Of a stretch of DNA of 64,000 nt, positions 1 through 9,434 are shown piece after piece. Source of the stretch: Streptomyces solicavernae (GTDB lineage: Bacteria > Actinomycetota > Actinomycetes > Streptomycetales > Streptomycetaceae); the NCBI RefSeq assembly GCF_029968095.1, contig NZ_JASCIR010000007.1:186001-250000 (forward strand), in the 5' to 3' direction. A model generated the notes under the pieces. It had not been told where the DNA came from. It saw nothing but the letters and a program-made list of their open reading frames with translations, and did no database searches. Positions within the stretch are counted from its first letter, which is position 1; each line of letters opens with the position of its first letter. The translations under genes were made by a program, and so were the position numbers.

Positions 1-42
1 ATCGCAGCAGCGGACGGGAGTTCGGGAGTCGCGGCGTCCGGA

Positions 43-1389
43 CTACAGCGGCACCCGCAGCGCCCCGTCGATCAGCGCCGCCGCCTCCGCCGTGCCCGAA
101 CAGCCGTTGCGTACGAGATGTTCGCGCACCGCGCGCAGCCGGTCCCGCAGCCGACGCGACTCCATGCCCCGCGCCTGCTCGGCCATCTCGACCGCCGTGG
201 CCGCCGCCTTGTCCGCATCGCCCTGGCGCAGCTCGACCTGGGTGAGCACGGCGAGCCGGTGCACCCGCCCCCGGTCGTGGGCCGGGGTGTCCACGGCCGC
301 CGTCGAGTGCTCCCGCGCCGCCGTGAGGTCGCCGAGGCTCAACAGGGCCTCCGCCACCTGTACGTTGACGAGCCCGGGCTGCACGTACCCCGTCTCGTCG
401 GGTTCCTGGCCGCGGTGGATGCGCTCGGCCGCGGATTCGGCCCGGCGGATGCAGGACAGCGCGCTGCCGCCGTCGCCGAGGTGCGCGTACGCCTTGGCCT
501 GCATCGCGTACAGGTCGGCCGCGAGCGCCGGGGTGAGGTGCCGGCCCGCGGCGCGCAGCGCGGCCTCCGCGAACGCCACCGCCTGCCGGAACTCCCGCAT
601 GAAGAGCGACTGGTTGACGAGCAGCGCTATCACGTACGCCCCGAGCCCCCGGTCCCCGCTGGCCTTGGCGAGCCGCAGCGCCTGGTGGAAGTACCGCTGC
701 GCGAGCCCGTGCGCGTCCGAGTCGTAGGCGCAGATCCCGGCGACGGCCACCAACCCTCCGGTGGCGCGGTGCAGTTGGCGCCCGGTGGCGTCGGTGTAGC
801 AGCCGCGCAGCAGCGGGGCCGCCTCGGCGTTGAGGAAGCCGACGATGCGGGCGCGCGTCGCGATGCCGCCGGTCTTGCGGTACATCTGCTCGTAGTGCGC
901 GCGGGCGGAGCGCAGCATGTCGATGTCGGTCATGCTGACCCGGTGCCGCCCGCCCCGGGACACGTCCACGTCCTCCGGCGGGTTCTCCCACTCCCACACG
1001 GGCATGACGGCGGGCGTTCCGGTGACGGCGGGGGCGCCGAGGAGGTGCGGGCGCTGCTGTTCGTCGGAGCGCCACAGCGCGGTGGCCCGCTCCACGAATC
1101 CGGAGAGCGTGCCGCCGGCGCCGTGCGGGTCCGTGGCGTTTGGGGGCACCCCGAGCCCGATGTCGTCGAGCGTGACGCTGCGGTGCAGGCGGCCGGCGAG
1201 CACCTCGCAGATCAGGTCGGGCACCTGGCCGCGCGGCCGCTGACCCTTCAACCACCGTGCCACGGCGGTGTGTTCGTACCGCAGGGCCAGGCCTCGGGCC
1301 TTGCCTGCCTGGTTGACATGGGCGGCCAGTCCCGCGTGGGAGACTCCGGCCTCGTCGAGGATCGCGTCGAGCAGGGTGTTGGGCTGCAT
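43..1389 (-). CDS. HTH/TPR-like regulatory protein (Streptomyces family)
   Basis: 448 aa. The first ~75 residues look like a Cro/XRE-like helix-turn-helix (segment around EHTAVARWLKGQRPRG). The rest, from about residue 150, is Ala/Leu-rich and helical with TPR-like spacing (e.g. LAKASGDRGLGAYVIALLVN). This architecture is common in Streptomyces regulators of development and secondary metabolism, the NsdA-like group; assignment to that group is inference. The gene reads away from pheST and is separated from it by a strong terminator. A 17-bp palindrome lies 63-79 nt upstream of the start and could be its own operator. No partner gene is adjacent. Target genes cannot be inferred. Confidence 0.75.
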   Translation of the reverse strand: MQPNTLLDAILDEAGVSHAGLAAHVNQAGKARGLALRYEHTAVARWLKGQRPRGQVPDLICEVLAGRLHRSVTLDDIGLGVPPNATDPHGAGGTLSGFVERATALWRSDEQQRPHLLGAPAVTGTPAVMPVWEWENPPEDVDVSRGGRHRVSMTDIDMLRSARAHYEQMYRKTGGIATRARIVGFLNAEAAPLLRGCYTDATGRQLHRATGGLVAVAGICAYDSDAHGLAQRYFHQALRLAKASGDRGLGAYVIALLVNQSLFMREFRQAVAFAEAALRAAGRHLTPALAADLYAMQAKAYAHLGDGGSALSCIRRAESAAERIHRGQEPDETGYVQPGLVNVQVAEALLSLGDLTAAREHSTAAVDTPAHDRGRVHRLAVLTQVELRQGDADKAAATAVEMAEQARGMESRRLRDRLRAVREHLVRNGCSGTAEAAALIDGALRVPL

Positions 1390-1451
1390 GTGGCCCTCCG
1401 GGCTTGTCTCGCCCTCCGATGGCTCCGTGCGGTCAGCGTACTGGGACCGGC

Positions 1452-1468
1452 TTCACACGGGGTGTGAA
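1452..1468. promoter_or_regulatory. Inverted repeat TTCACAC-GGG-GTGTGAA upstream of the regulator
   Basis: A perfect 7-bp inverted repeat around a GGG centre, 63-79 nt upstream of the regulator start. It is a candidate dimeric protein-binding site, perhaps autoregulatory. The symmetry is seen directly; its role is inferred. Confidence 0.45.
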
Positions 1469-1703
1469 CCGAGTGCCCGTACCGGGGCGGTACGCGCGCT
1501 GCCCGCGGCGGCCGCGGCTCGGTTGACTGGGCTCCGTCCGGTCCCCCCTGGGCCGGGTCTCTGGCCGAGCCAGAGAGGCCGGGCCGTCGGCTCCCCCCTC
1601 GACACAGCGGCGGCCCACCCACACGTCGCCCGTCGGACCGTTCTGCCAGGTACGTCCGCGGTCCGGCGGACGACGCAGGGCGTATGACGCAGGGCGGACG
1701 AGT

Positions 1704-1737
1704 GAGGGGCGCACCCGGTTTCCCAAGTGCGCCCCTC
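1704..1737 (-). terminator. Terminator of pheST
   Basis: Perfect 11-bp stem GAGGGGCGCAC / GTGCGCCCCTC with a 12-nt loop, starting 18 nt past the pheT stop. The stem extends imperfectly outward (GACGAG/CTCGTC). There is no long T-run, which is usual for Streptomyces terminators. Confidence 0.8.
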
Positions 1738-1754
1738 GTCGGGGAACTTGCGCG

Positions 1755-4322
1755 CTATGCGCCGCGCACCACCGCGCCCGTCCGCTCGCCCGCGAGGGCC
1801 GCGGCGGCGTCGCGGGCCGCGCTGGCCTCGTCGACCGTCAGCGTCCGGTCGGCGGCGCGGAAGCGCAGCGCGTACGCGAGGGACTTCTTGCCCTCGCCGA
1901 GCTGCTCGCCGGTGAACACGTCGAACTGGCGGAGGGATTCGAGCAGTTCGCCCGCGCCCTCGCGCAGCGCGCGCTCGACCTCGACGGCCGGCACGTCCGC
2001 GTCGACGACCAGGGCGACGTCCTGCGTGGCCACCGGGAACGTGGAGATCCGCGGCGCCTGCAGCACCTCGTCGGTGACGAGCGCGTCGAGCTCCAGCTCC
2101 ATGGCGCAGGTGCGCGCGGGCAGGCCGAGGGCCTTGATGACGCGGGGGTGCAGCTCGCCCGCGTACCCGACGACCTTCTCGGACTTTTCCGGGCCCTCGG
2201 CCACGAGCACCAGCTCGGCGCAGCGGCCCGGGTGCCACGGCCCGTACTGGCCCTGGCGGACGGTCAGTTCGACCCCGGTCTCGCGGGCGACCACGCGGGC
2301 GGCCTCGACGGCGTCCGCCCAGTCGGCCGGGCGGCCCTTGCCCCACCAACCGGCCTGCTCACGGGCGCCGGTGAGGACGACCGCGACGTTGCGCCACTGG
2401 TACGGCAGCGCCTCGTCCAGGCCCGCCAGCTCCTCCTCGGTCGGGCGCCGGTCCACCGGGAGCCGGACCGCGGTGCGCTGTTCCTGCCTCGGGTGGAAGA
2501 CGGTGCCGGTCTCGAAGAGGGCCAGGTCGTGGCTGCCGCGGCTGTCGTTGCGGCGCAGCGCGGCGAGCAGGCCGGGCAGCAGGGTCGTACGGAGCGCGGG
2601 CTCCTCGTCGGAGAGCGGGTTGACGAGCTTCACCACGCGGCGGTTCGGGTCGTCCGCCTCCAGGTGCAGCTCGTCGAAGACCTGCTCGCCGATGAACGGG
2701 TAGCTCAGCGCCTCCACGTACCCGGCGCCGGCCAGGGCGCGGCCGACGCGGCGGTGCGTGCGCTGCCGCTCGGTCAGGCCCATGCCCTCGGGCACCTTGG
2801 GCAGCGTGGAGGGCAGGTTCTCGTACCCCTCCAGGCGGATGACCTCTTCGGCCAGGTCGTTCGGGTCGGTGAGGTCGGGTCGCCAGGACGGCACGGTGAC
2901 GGTCAGGGCGTCCTGCCCGCCCGTCTCCCGGCCACCGCCCCCCAACGACGCGTTCCACGCGGCCGAATTTCCATATACGTCGCAGCCGACCTCCTGGAGT
3001 CGGCGTACGACGGTCTCCCGGCCGTACGCCACGCCCGCGACCTGGTCCGGGTGGTCGGCCGGGATGGTGAGCGTGCGCGGGGCGCCCGGCGCGACGACCT
3101 CGGTGACGCCCGCCTCTGCGGTGCCGCCCGCGAGCAGCACAAGGAGGTCGACGGTGCGCTGGGCCGCGGCCGAGGTGGCCTGCGGGTCCACGCCGCGCTC
3201 GAAGCGCTTGGACGCCTCGGAGGACAGCTTGTGGCGGCGGGCCGTGCGCGCGATGGAGAGCTGGTCGAAGTGCGCGGCCTCGATGACGACGTCCGCGGTG
3301 CCGGCGTCGGCCTCGTGGTCGGCGATCTCCGTGTCGGCGCCGCCCATCACACCGGCGAGGCCGATCGGGCCGCGGTCGTCGGTGATGACCAGGTCGGCGG
3401 CGTCGAGGACGCGCTTGGCACCGTCGAGGGTGGTGATCTTCTCGCCCTGCTCGGCGCGGCGGACCCCGATGGTGCCCTGGACGAGGGACCGGTCGTAGGC
3501 GTGCAGCGGCTGGCCGAGCTCCAGCATCACGTAGTTGGTGATGTCGACGGCGAGCGAGATCGGGCGCATGCCGGCCTTCTGCAGGCGGCGCTTCAGCCAG
3601 ATCGGCGAGCGGGCCTCCGGGTTGAGGCCGGTGACGGTGCGGGCCGTGAAGCGGTCGCAGCCGGCCGGGTCGGCGACCTCCACCTGGTAGCCGTGCGCGT
3701 TGGGCGCGGGCACGTCGATCAGCGCCGGGTCGCGCAGCGGCAGCCCGTACGCGGTGGCGGTCTCGCGGGCGACGCCGCGCATCGACAGGCAGTAGCCGCG
3801 GTCGGGCGTGACGGCGATGTCCAGGACCTCGTCGACGAGTTCGAGCAGCTCGATCGCGTCGGTGCCGACCTCGTGCTCGGGCGGAAGGACGATGATGCCT
3901 CCCGATCCGTCGTCGCCCATGCCCAGCTCGTCGCCGGAGCAGATCATGCCGTGGGACTTCTTGCCGTACGTCTTGCGCGCGGAGATCGCGAAGCCGCCGG
4001 GCAGGACGGCGCCGGGCAGGACCACGACGACCTTGTCGCCGACGGCGAAGTTCCGGGCGCCGCAGACGATCTCCTGCGGCTCGCCGGTGCCGTTGGCCCG
4101 GCCGACGTCGACGGTGCAGAAGCGGATCGGCTTCTTGAACTCCGTCAGCTCCTCGATGGTCAGCACCTGGCCGACGACGAGCGGACCCTTGAGGTCGGCG
4201 CCCAAGTGCTCGACGGTCTCGACCTCCAGGCCGACGCCGACGAGCTTCTCCTGTACGTCGCGACCGGATTCGCCGGCCGGCAGGTCGACGTACTCCCGCA
4301 GCCAAGAAAGCGGGACCCGCAT
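1755..4322 (-). CDS. pheT: Phenylalanine-tRNA ligase beta subunit
   Basis: 855 aa. It is the large subunit of the alpha2-beta2 cytosolic enzyme that charges tRNA-Phe. The N-terminus [15 protein letters not shown] and the tRNA-binding OB fold (about 40-150, with [11 protein letters not shown] and [14 protein letters not shown]) are followed by B3/B4 editing domains with [14 protein letters not shown], a B5 domain, the catalytic-like core, and a C-terminal anticodon-binding domain ending near [11 protein letters not shown]. The start ATG overlaps the pheS stop by one base (TGATG), implying translational coupling. The B5 domain contains an odd ~20-residue insertion ([20 protein letters not shown], about 2917-2975) rich in codons rare for this genome, listed as a finding. 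Confidence 0.97.
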   Translation of the reverse strand: MRVPLSWLREYVDLPAGESGRDVQEKLVGVGLEVETVEHLGADLKGPLVVGQVLTIEELTEFKKPIRFCTVDVGRANGTGEPQEIVCGARNFAVGDKVVVVLPGAVLPGGFAISARKTYGKKSHGMICSGDELGMGDDGSGGIIVLPPEHEVGTDAIELLELVDEVLDIAVTPDRGYCLSMRGVARETATAYGLPLRDPALIDVPAPNAHGYQVEVADPAGCDRFTARTVTGLNPEARSPIWLKRRLQKAGMRPISLAVDITNYVMLELGQPLHAYDRSLVQGTIGVRRAEQGEKITTLDGAKRVLDAADLVITDDRGPIGLAGVMGGADTEIADHEADAGTADVVIEAAHFDQLSIARTARRHKLSSEASKRFERGVDPQATSAAAQRTVDLLVLLAGGTAEAGVTEVVAPGAPRTLTIPADHPDQVAGVAYGRETVVRRLQEVGCDVYGNSAAWNASLGGGGRETGGQDALTVTVPSWRPDLTDPNDLAEEVIRLEGYENLPSTLPKVPEGMGLTERQRTHRRVGRALAGAGYVEALSYPFIGEQVFDELHLEADDPNRRVVKLVNPLSDEEPALRTTLLPGLLAALRRNDSRGSHDLALFETGTVFHPRQEQRTAVRLPVDRRPTEEELAGLDEALPYQWRNVAVVLTGAREQAGWWGKGRPADWADAVEAARVVARETGVELTVRQGQYGPWHPGRCAELVLVAEGPEKSEKVVGYAGELHPRVIKALGLPARTCAMELELDALVTDEVLQAPRISTFPVATQDVALVVDADVPAVEVERALREGAGELLESLRQFDVFTGEQLGEGKKSLAYALRFRAADRTLTVDEASAARDAAAALAGERTGAVVRGA

Positions 4323-5449
4323 CAGATCTCCATCCCGAACGGCCGGGTGAACCGGACGTCACCCTCGACCATGTCTCGCATGTCTTCGACGTTGTGGCGG
4401 AACATCAGCATCCGCTCGATGCCGAACCCGAAGGCGAATCCGCTGTACTTCTCGGGGTCGACGCCGCACGCGGTCAGCACGCGCGGGTTGACCATGCCGC
4501 AGCCGCCCAGCTCGATCCAGCCCTCGCTGCCGCAGGTGCGGCAGGGCCGGTCCGGGTTGCCCACGGACTCGCCCCGGCACACGTAGCACACCATGTCCAT
4601 CTCGGCGGACGGCTCGGTGAAGGGGAAGTAGTTCGGGCGGAGCCGGGTCTTCATGTCCGGACCGAAGAGCGCCTTGACCATGTGGTCGAGGGTGCCCTTG
4701 AGGTCGGCCATGGTGAGGCCCTCGTCGACGGCGAGCAGCTCGATCTGGTGGAAGACCGGGGTGTGCGTGGCGTCGAGCTCGTCCGTGCGGTACACGCGGC
4801 CCGGGCAGACGATGTATACCGGCGGCTCACGGTCGAGCAGCGCGCGGGCCTGCACCGGCGAGGTGTGGGTGCGAAGGACGACACCCGACTCGTCGCCGGA
4901 GGTGCCCTCCGGGCCCTGGACGAAGAAGGTGTCCTGCATCTGCCGCGCCGGGTGGTCCGGCACAAAGTTCAGGGCGTCGAAGTTGAACCACTCGGCCTCG
5001 GCCTCGGGGCCCTCCGCGACCTCGTACCCCATGGACACGAAGACGTCCGCGACGCGCTCCATGATCGTGGTCAGCGGGTGCCGGGCGCCCGCGGGCGTGC
5101 GGTCGTAGGGCAGCGTGACGTCCACGGCCTCCTCGACGAGCACGCGGGCGTCCCGCTCGGCCTCCAGCTCGGCCTGGCGGGCGGCGAGGCCCCGGCCGAC
5201 GGCGGCGCGGGCCTGGCCGACGCGCTTGCCGGCCTCGGCCTTCGCCTGCGGCGGCAGCGCGCCGATCTCGCGGTTGGCGAGCGACAGCGGCGAGGTGCCG
5301 CCGGCGTGCGCGACCTTGGCCGCCTGAAGCGCGTCGAGCGAGTCCGCGGCGGCGAAGGCGGCGAGGGCCTCGTCCCGCATGCGCTCGATCTCTTCCGGTT
5401 TCAGTGCCTCGACCTCGACAGGGTCGTACGACTTGTTCGGTGCCGACAT
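4322..5449 (-). CDS. pheS: Phenylalanine-tRNA ligase alpha subunit
   Basis: 375 aa from the ATG at 5449 ([16 protein letters not shown]). The open frame extends 33 codons further upstream, but that part has no family similarity, so the internal ATG is chosen. An N-terminal coiled-coil region (about 15-100) precedes the class II aminoacyl-tRNA synthetase core with motif 2 around [11 protein letters not shown] and motif 3 in [13 protein letters not shown] conserved CxxC pair (YVCRGE...CRTCGSEGW) is present. First gene of a two-gene operon with pheT; the stop and start codons overlap. The 5' region (5450-5601) has no T-box and no Phe-rich leader peptide that I could see. Confidence 0.97.
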   Translation of the reverse strand: MSAPNKSYDPVEVEALKPEEIERMRDEALAAFAAADSLDALQAAKVAHAGGTSPLSLANREIGALPPQAKAEAGKRVGQARAAVGRGLAARQAELEAERDARVLVEEAVDVTLPYDRTPAGARHPLTTIMERVADVFVSMGYEVAEGPEAEAEWFNFDALNFVPDHPARQMQDTFFVQGPEGTSGDESGVVLRTHTSPVQARALLDREPPVYIVCPGRVYRTDELDATHTPVFHQIELLAVDEGLTMADLKGTLDHMVKALFGPDMKTRLRPNYFPFTEPSAEMDMVCYVCRGESVGNPDRPCRTCGSEGWIELGGCGMVNPRVLTACGVDPEKYSGFAFGFGIERMLMFRHNVEDMRDMVEGDVRFTRPFGMEI

Positions 5450-5601
5450 CTCTTCCCGTGCTTCCGATTGGCTGGCGGATGGCCCCGTCCACGACTCGTA
5501 CCGCCCTCGATGACGAGCCATCCCTGGTTGCGGGACGCAATGTGCCAAAGGTCGAGTCTAACGGGGGTGAGGCAGGCGAGGGCGCCCGTGGTGGCCCTGG
5601 C

Positions 5602-6840
5602 TCAGCTGGTGAGATAAGCGGGCGCCGCCACGGGCAACGTAAATCGGAACTCGGCACCGCCCGCGGGCCCGCGCCCGACGGTGATCGAGCCGCCGTGGGC
5701 CTCGACGATGCCCTTCACGATGTAGAGCCCGAGCCCGGTGCCGCCGCGCTTGCTGCCCCGCCAGAAGCGGGTGAAGACGCGGTTCATGGATTCCTCCGGG
5801 ATGCCTGGGCCCTCGTCGCTGACGGTGATGGTCGTGCCGACCGGGGCGGTGGGCTCGACGGGTTCAGGGGGTTCGACGGGTTCGACGGGCTCGACGGGCT
5901 CGACGGGCTCGATGTCAATGGTGACGGTTCCCTCGCCGTGGCGCACCGCGTTTTCCAGCAGGTTGCTGAGCACCTGGTCGATCTTGTCGGGGTCGGCCCA
6001 CAGATCGGGCAGCGGGTGCCGGACGCGGACGAGGAAGCGGTCGGCGGGGCTGCCGGCGGCGACGTGGGCCTGCACGTGGCGTCCGACGGCCGCGCCCATG
6101 TCGATCGGCTGGCGGCGCACTTCGAGGCGCCCGGAGTCGATGCGGGAGATGTCGAGCAGCTCGGCGATGAGCCGGGTGACGCGGTTGGCGTCGGCGTCGA
6201 CGGTCTCCAGCATCAGCTTCTTCTGCTCGTCGGTGAACCGCTCCCACTTGGCGAGCAGCGTCGCCGTGAAGCCCTTCACGGAGGTCAGCGGCGAGCGCAG
6301 CTCGTGCGCGACGGTGGCGATCAGCTCGGCGTGGCTGCGCTCGGTGCGCCGCCTGGCCTCGGTGTCGCGCAGCGAGACGACGAGGCGGCGCAGCGGTCCG
6401 GTGGGGCGGGTGCGGACGTACCGCGCGGTGACCAGGACCTCGCGGCCGCCGGGGAGGAGCAGGTTCCGCTCGGGCTGCCCGGTGCGGGTGGCGAGCCCGC
6501 CGTACGGGTCGGTCAGCTGCCACCAGCGCCGGCCCTCCAGGTCCTCCAGGGGCAGGGCGCGCTCGATGGGTGCGCCGATGGCGTCGGCGGCGCTGACCGC
6601 GGTGATGCGTACGGCGGCGGCGTTGAAGCAGACGACCCGGCCGGACTCGTCGGCGACGACCAGGCCGTCCGGCAGGTCGTCGGGGTCGAGGCCGAGTTCG
6701 TGGCCGAGTTCGTGGCCGGGTTCGTGGCCAAGGTCGTGGCCGGGTTCGTTGCCGATTTCGTGGGGGTCACCGGCGCGGGGCGCGGGGGGACGCACGGCGG
6801 AGCCACGCCCTCCCCTGGGCCTGCTGGTGCCGATGCTCAT
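5602..6840 (-). CDS. PAS-domain sensor histidine kinase (orphan)
   Basis: 412 aa. A low-complexity N-terminus with repeated GHEL/GHEP units (about 27-50) leads into a PAS domain (about 52-160, LPDGLVVADESGRVVCFN). The HisKA motif VAHELRSPLTSVKGF places the phosphoacceptor at His179. The HATPase region has N-box NLLENAVRHG and G-boxes DEGPGIPE and GTGLGLYIVKGI. A Val-Glu-Pro repeat (EPVEPVEPVEPVEPPEPVEP) interrupts the ATPase domain. There is no transmembrane segment, so a cytosolic sensor is likely. No response regulator is next to it. The conserved place between pheS and the RNA methyltransferase matches S. coelicolor order as I remember it. Confidence 0.88.
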   Translation of the reverse strand: MSIGTSRPRGGRGSAVRPPAPRAGDPHEIGNEPGHDLGHEPGHELGHELGLDPDDLPDGLVVADESGRVVCFNAAAVRITAVSAADAIGAPIERALPLEDLEGRRWWQLTDPYGGLATRTGQPERNLLLPGGREVLVTARYVRTRPTGPLRRLVVSLRDTEARRRTERSHAELIATVAHELRSPLTSVKGFTATLLAKWERFTDEQKKLMLETVDADANRVTRLIAELLDISRIDSGRLEVRRQPIDMGAAVGRHVQAHVAAGSPADRFLVRVRHPLPDLWADPDKIDQVLSNLLENAVRHGEGTVTIDIEPVEPVEPVEPVEPPEPVEPTAPVGTTITVSDEGPGIPEESMNRVFTRFWRGSKRGGTGLGLYIVKGIVEAHGGSITVGRGPAGGAEFRFTLPVAAPAYLTS

Positions 6841-6952
6841 CCCCGTACCCCACCTCTGGATTGGGCTGGGGTCCCCGCGCGGCGGTCGATGCTGACACGT
6901 GGGCCCCCGAGCCCGTCACCTTACTAGTTCGAGGTGACGCGGCGGACCCCCC

Positions 6953-7789
6953 TCAGCGGGTGGTCCCGGTGCGCTGGGCGCGCGCGGAGGCGTACAGGCA
7001 CACGGCGGCGGCGGTCGCGAGGTTGAGGCTCTCGGCGCGGCCGTGGATGGGCACGCGCACCACCGCGTCGGCGAGTGCGCGGGTCTCCTCCGGCAGGCCC
7101 CAGGCCTCGTTGCCGAAGACCCAGGCGGTCGGGGTGCCCAGGCGGCCGTGGTCGAGCTCGTCGTCGAGGTCCCGGTCCCCGGCCCCGTCGGCGGCGAGCA
7201 CCCGAACTCCCGCTTTCCGCAGCCCTGTTACCGCCTCTTCCACGGGTACGCCGACGGCCACCGGCAGGTGGAAGTGCGAGCCGACGGAGGCGCGTACGGC
7301 CTTGGGGTTGTAGAGGTCGACGGAGGCGTCGGTGAAGACCACGGCGTCGGCGCCCGCGGCGTCGGCGCACCGCAGCACGGTGCCGGCGTTGCCGGGGTCG
7401 CGTACGTGGGCGAGTACGGCGACGAGTCCGGGCCGGGCGGCGAGGATCTCGGCGAAGGGCTGGTCGAGGAACCGGCAGACGCCGACGAGCCCTTGGGGCG
7501 TGACGGTGGTGGAGATGTCGGCGATCACGGCCTCGTCGGCGAGGTGCACCCGGGCGCCGGCGGCGCGCGCGGCCCCGACGATGTCGGCGTACCGCTCGGC
7601 GGCCTCGACGGTGGTGAACAGCTCGACGAGGGTCGCCCCGCCGGAGCTGCGGTGCCCGGCGGCTTCCCGCACGGCCTGCGGTCCTTCGGAGAGGAACAGC
7701 CGCTCCTTGCCGCGAAAGTTCCGCTTGGCCAGCCGCCGCGCGGCACTGACGCGCGGGGAGCGGGGGGAGATCAACTCGGGGGCACCCAT
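6953..7789 (-). CDS. TrmH/SpoU-family RNA 2'-O-methyltransferase
   Basis: 278 aa. The N-terminus has an L30e-like substrate-binding domain (RRLAKRNFRGKERLFLSEGPQAVREA). The C-terminal SPOUT domain carries the family motifs: motif 1 LAHVRDPGNAGTVLRCADAAG, motif 2 WVFGNEAWGLPEE, and motif 3 VPIHGRAESLNLATAAAVCLY. It methylates ribose in rRNA or tRNA using S-adenosylmethionine; the exact nucleotide cannot be told from sequence. Located downstream of infC-rpmI-rplT but separated by a terminator and a repeat-bearing spacer, so it probably has its own promoter. The start ATG at 7789 is preceded by AAGG. Confidence 0.9.
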   Translation of the reverse strand: MGAPELISPRSPRVSAARRLAKRNFRGKERLFLSEGPQAVREAAGHRSSGGATLVELFTTVEAAERYADIVGAARAAGARVHLADEAVIADISTTVTPQGLVGVCRFLDQPFAEILAARPGLVAVLAHVRDPGNAGTVLRCADAAGADAVVFTDASVDLYNPKAVRASVGSHFHLPVAVGVPVEEAVTGLRKAGVRVLAADGAGDRDLDDELDHGRLGTPTAWVFGNEAWGLPEETRALADAVVRVPIHGRAESLNLATAAAVCLYASARAQRTGTTR

Positions 7790-7808
7790 GAAATCAACCT
7801 TGTCAGGA

Positions 7809-7889
7809 GCGCCCTTCAGGGGCGCGGGGCTGTGACATCAGCGGCTCCGCCGCGGGGCGCGACCAGCCACGACGGCGCGGCAGACGGCG
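7809..7889. repeat. Dispersed Streptomyces-type intergenic repeat
   Basis: The block begins with a hairpin GCGCCC-TTCA-GGGGCGC and continues CGGGGCTGTGACATC, GGCTCCGCCGCGG and GCGCGACCAGCCACGACGGC. From memory, near-identical strings recur in intergenic regions of many Streptomyces genomes. Only one copy is visible in this window. Function is unknown; the leading hairpin could act in RNA. Confidence 0.6.
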
Positions 7890-7927
7890 ACGAACAGTCA
7901 TCGGCAGGCGAGGAGCCGGACGCAGTC

Positions 7928-7959
7928 GGACCCGCAGCCCACGAGGGGTCTGCGGGTCC
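7928..7959 (-). terminator. Terminator of infC-rpmI-rplT
   Basis: Perfect 10-bp stem GGACCCGCAG / CTGCGGGTCC with a 12-nt loop, 26 nt beyond the rplT stop codon. Confidence 0.75.
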
Positions 7960-7984
7960 AACAGGGCTCAGCTCAACCCGTCAC

Positions 7985-8371
7985 TCAGGCGGCAGCCTTA
8001 GGCGCGTTGACATCGCTCGGCAGCGCCTTCTGCGCAACCTCGACGAGCGCGGCGAACGCGTTCTCGTCGTTGACCGCGAGCTCGGCCAGCATCTTGCGGT
8101 CCACCTCGATGTTGGCGGCCTTCAGACCCTGGATGAAGCGGTTGTAGGTGATGCCGTTGGCGCGGGCAGCGGCGTTGATGCGCTGGATCCACAGCTGACG
8201 GAAGTCGCCCTTGCGCTTCTTGCGGTCGTTGTAGTTGTAGACGAGGGAGTGGGTGACCTGCTCCTTCGCCTTGCGGTAGAGGCGCGAACGCTGGCCGCGG
8301 TAGCCGCTGGCCTGTTCGAGGATCGCCCGACGCTTCTTGTGCGCGTTGACTGCGCGCTTGACGCGTGCCAC
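7985..8371 (-). CDS. rplT: 50S ribosomal protein L20
   Basis: 128 aa. A basic N-terminus [20 protein letters not shown] and the core [21 protein letters not shown] are diagnostic of L20, needed early in 50S assembly. The start is GTG with AAGGAG seven bases upstream. Last gene of infC-rpmI-rplT. In Firmicutes and E. coli L20 represses this operon by binding the leader RNA; whether that holds here is unknown. An Ala-rich tail (APKAAA) extends slightly beyond the usual end. Confidence 0.98.
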   Translation of the reverse strand: MARVKRAVNAHKKRRAILEQASGYRGQRSRLYRKAKEQVTHSLVYNYNDRKKRKGDFRQLWIQRINAAARANGITYNRFIQGLKAANIEVDRKMLAELAVNDENAFAALVEVAQKALPSDVNAPKAAA

Positions 8372-8472
8372 TTGTTAACTCCTTGTAGCGGGGCCGTGGT
8401 GGTCCTCACACGGCCCGGTGTCGAATAGGTCCCGGTCCAGGCGTCCGGCCCCCTGTCTCGGGGGCCGCGACG

Positions 8473-8667
8473 TCACTTGCCGAGAAGCTTCTTGATCTTC
8501 GCGGCGTCGCCCGGGGCCATCTCGGCGTTGCCGGTGAGGCGACGCGTCACGCGGGACGACTTGTGCTCAAGCAGGTGGCGCTTGCCGGCGCGCTCACGGA
8601 GCACCTTGCCGGAGCCGGTGACCTTGAAGCGCTTGCTGGCACCGCTGTGCGACTTGTTCTTCGGCAT
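8473..8667 (-). CDS. rpmI: 50S ribosomal protein L35
   Basis: 64 aa, [20 protein letters not shown] at the start and the usual basic [15 protein letters not shown] segment. It is the middle gene of the infC-rpmI-rplT operon, about 100 nt from each neighbour. The ATG is preceded by GGAGAG. Length and composition are normal for the family. Confidence 0.98.
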   Translation of the reverse strand: MPKNKSHSGASKRFKVTGSGKVLRERAGKRHLLEHKSSRVTRRLTGNAEMAPGDAAKIKKLLGK

Positions 8668-8782
8668 AGCGCCGTTCTCTCCTCGTCAGTGGCCCTCCCA
8701 CCGAGCCCGGTCGGGCAGGCGGGAGCGTCAGTTGTATCGGTTGCGTCCGGGACGGTCCGGGGCTCGCGCCCCGGGTCTCGGA

Positions 8783-9430
8783 TCAGGCTTCGGCGGGCTC
8801 CTCGGCCGGCTCCTCGGCGGACTGCTCGTCCGCGGCGCGGTCCCGGCGGGACGTGGTGCCCGGAGCGTCCGCCTTGCGGGCGGCCTGGGCTTCACGGGCC
8901 TCGGCCATCGCCTCGGTCTTCTTCTTGTGCGGACCGAGGACCATGATCATGTTGCGGCCGTCCTGCTTCGGGTTCGACTCGATGAACCCGAGGTCCTGGA
9001 CGTCCTCCGCGAGGCGCTGCAGCAGCCGGTAGCCGAGCTCCGGCCGGGACTGCTCGCGACCACGGAACATGATCGTGATCTTGACCTTGTCGCCCTGCTT
9101 GAGGAACCGGACGACGTGACCCTTCTTGGTGTCATAGTCGTGCGGGTCGATCTTCGGCCGGAGCTTCATCTCCTTGATGACCGTGTGCGCCTGGTTCTTG
9201 CGCGCCTCACGGGCCTTCATGGCCGACTCGTACTTGAACTTCCCGTAGTCCATGAGCTTGCAGACAGGCGGACGGGCGTTCGCCGCGACCTCGACGAGGT
9301 CGAGGTCGTACTCCTGCGCAAGCTCCAGGGCCTTGGCAAGCGGAACAATCCCGACCTGCTCGCCGCTGGGACCGACAAGTCGCACCTCGGGAACGCGAAT
9401 CCGGTCGTTGATGCGGGGCTCGGCGCTGAT
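8783..9430 (-). CDS. infC: Translation initiation factor IF-3, probable AUC start
   Basis: 215 aa if started at ATC 9428-9430 ([20 protein letters not shown]). IF-3 binds the 30S subunit, blocks 50S joining and checks the start codon and initiator tRNA. The N-domain ([34 protein letters not shown]), linker (DYGKFKYE) and C-domain ([18 protein letters not shown]) are intact; the acidic C-tail ([14 protein letters not shown]) is typical of Streptomyces. A consensus AGGAGG at 9435-9440 lies 4 nt before ATC. No ATG or TTG lies in frame near it; the first GTG is codon 16, after the conserved RIND segment. IF-3 is known to use rare start codons for autoregulation (AUU in E. coli). A TGG-TGC-TAC extension further upstream lacks a start codon. 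Confidence 0.92.
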   Translation of the reverse strand: MSAEPRINDRIRVPEVRLVGPSGEQVGIVPLAKALELAQEYDLDLVEVAANARPPVCKLMDYGKFKYESAMKAREARKNQAHTVIKEMKLRPKIDPHDYDTKKGHVVRFLKQGDKVKITIMFRGREQSRPELGYRLLQRLAEDVQDLGFIESNPKQDGRNMIMVLGPHKKKTEAMAEAREAQAARKADAPGTTSRRDRAADEQSAEEPAEEPAEA

Positions 9431-9434
9431 GGAT

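Larger units (their letters stand above)
1390..1754. other. Intergenic region between regulator and pheT
   Basis: 365 nt with no credible gene. It contains the upstream region of the 43-1389 regulator, with a palindrome at 1452-1468, and near 1704-1737 the pheT terminator. The remainder is GC-rich without another recognisable signal. Confidence 0.7.

Noticed and set aside
1684..4586. Long plus-strand open frames opposite pheT and pheS
   Set aside because: They read antisense to well-conserved proteins and arise from the high-GC codon pattern; no family motifs or ribosome sites.
5450..5601. T-box or Phe-rich leader peptide before pheS
   Set aside because: No Phe-rich ORF, T-box core or terminator/antiterminator pair could be seen.
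8783..9385. infC start at GTG 9385
   Set aside because: It removes the conserved RIND/RVPE N-terminus and has no Shine-Dalgarno site, unlike ATC 9430.
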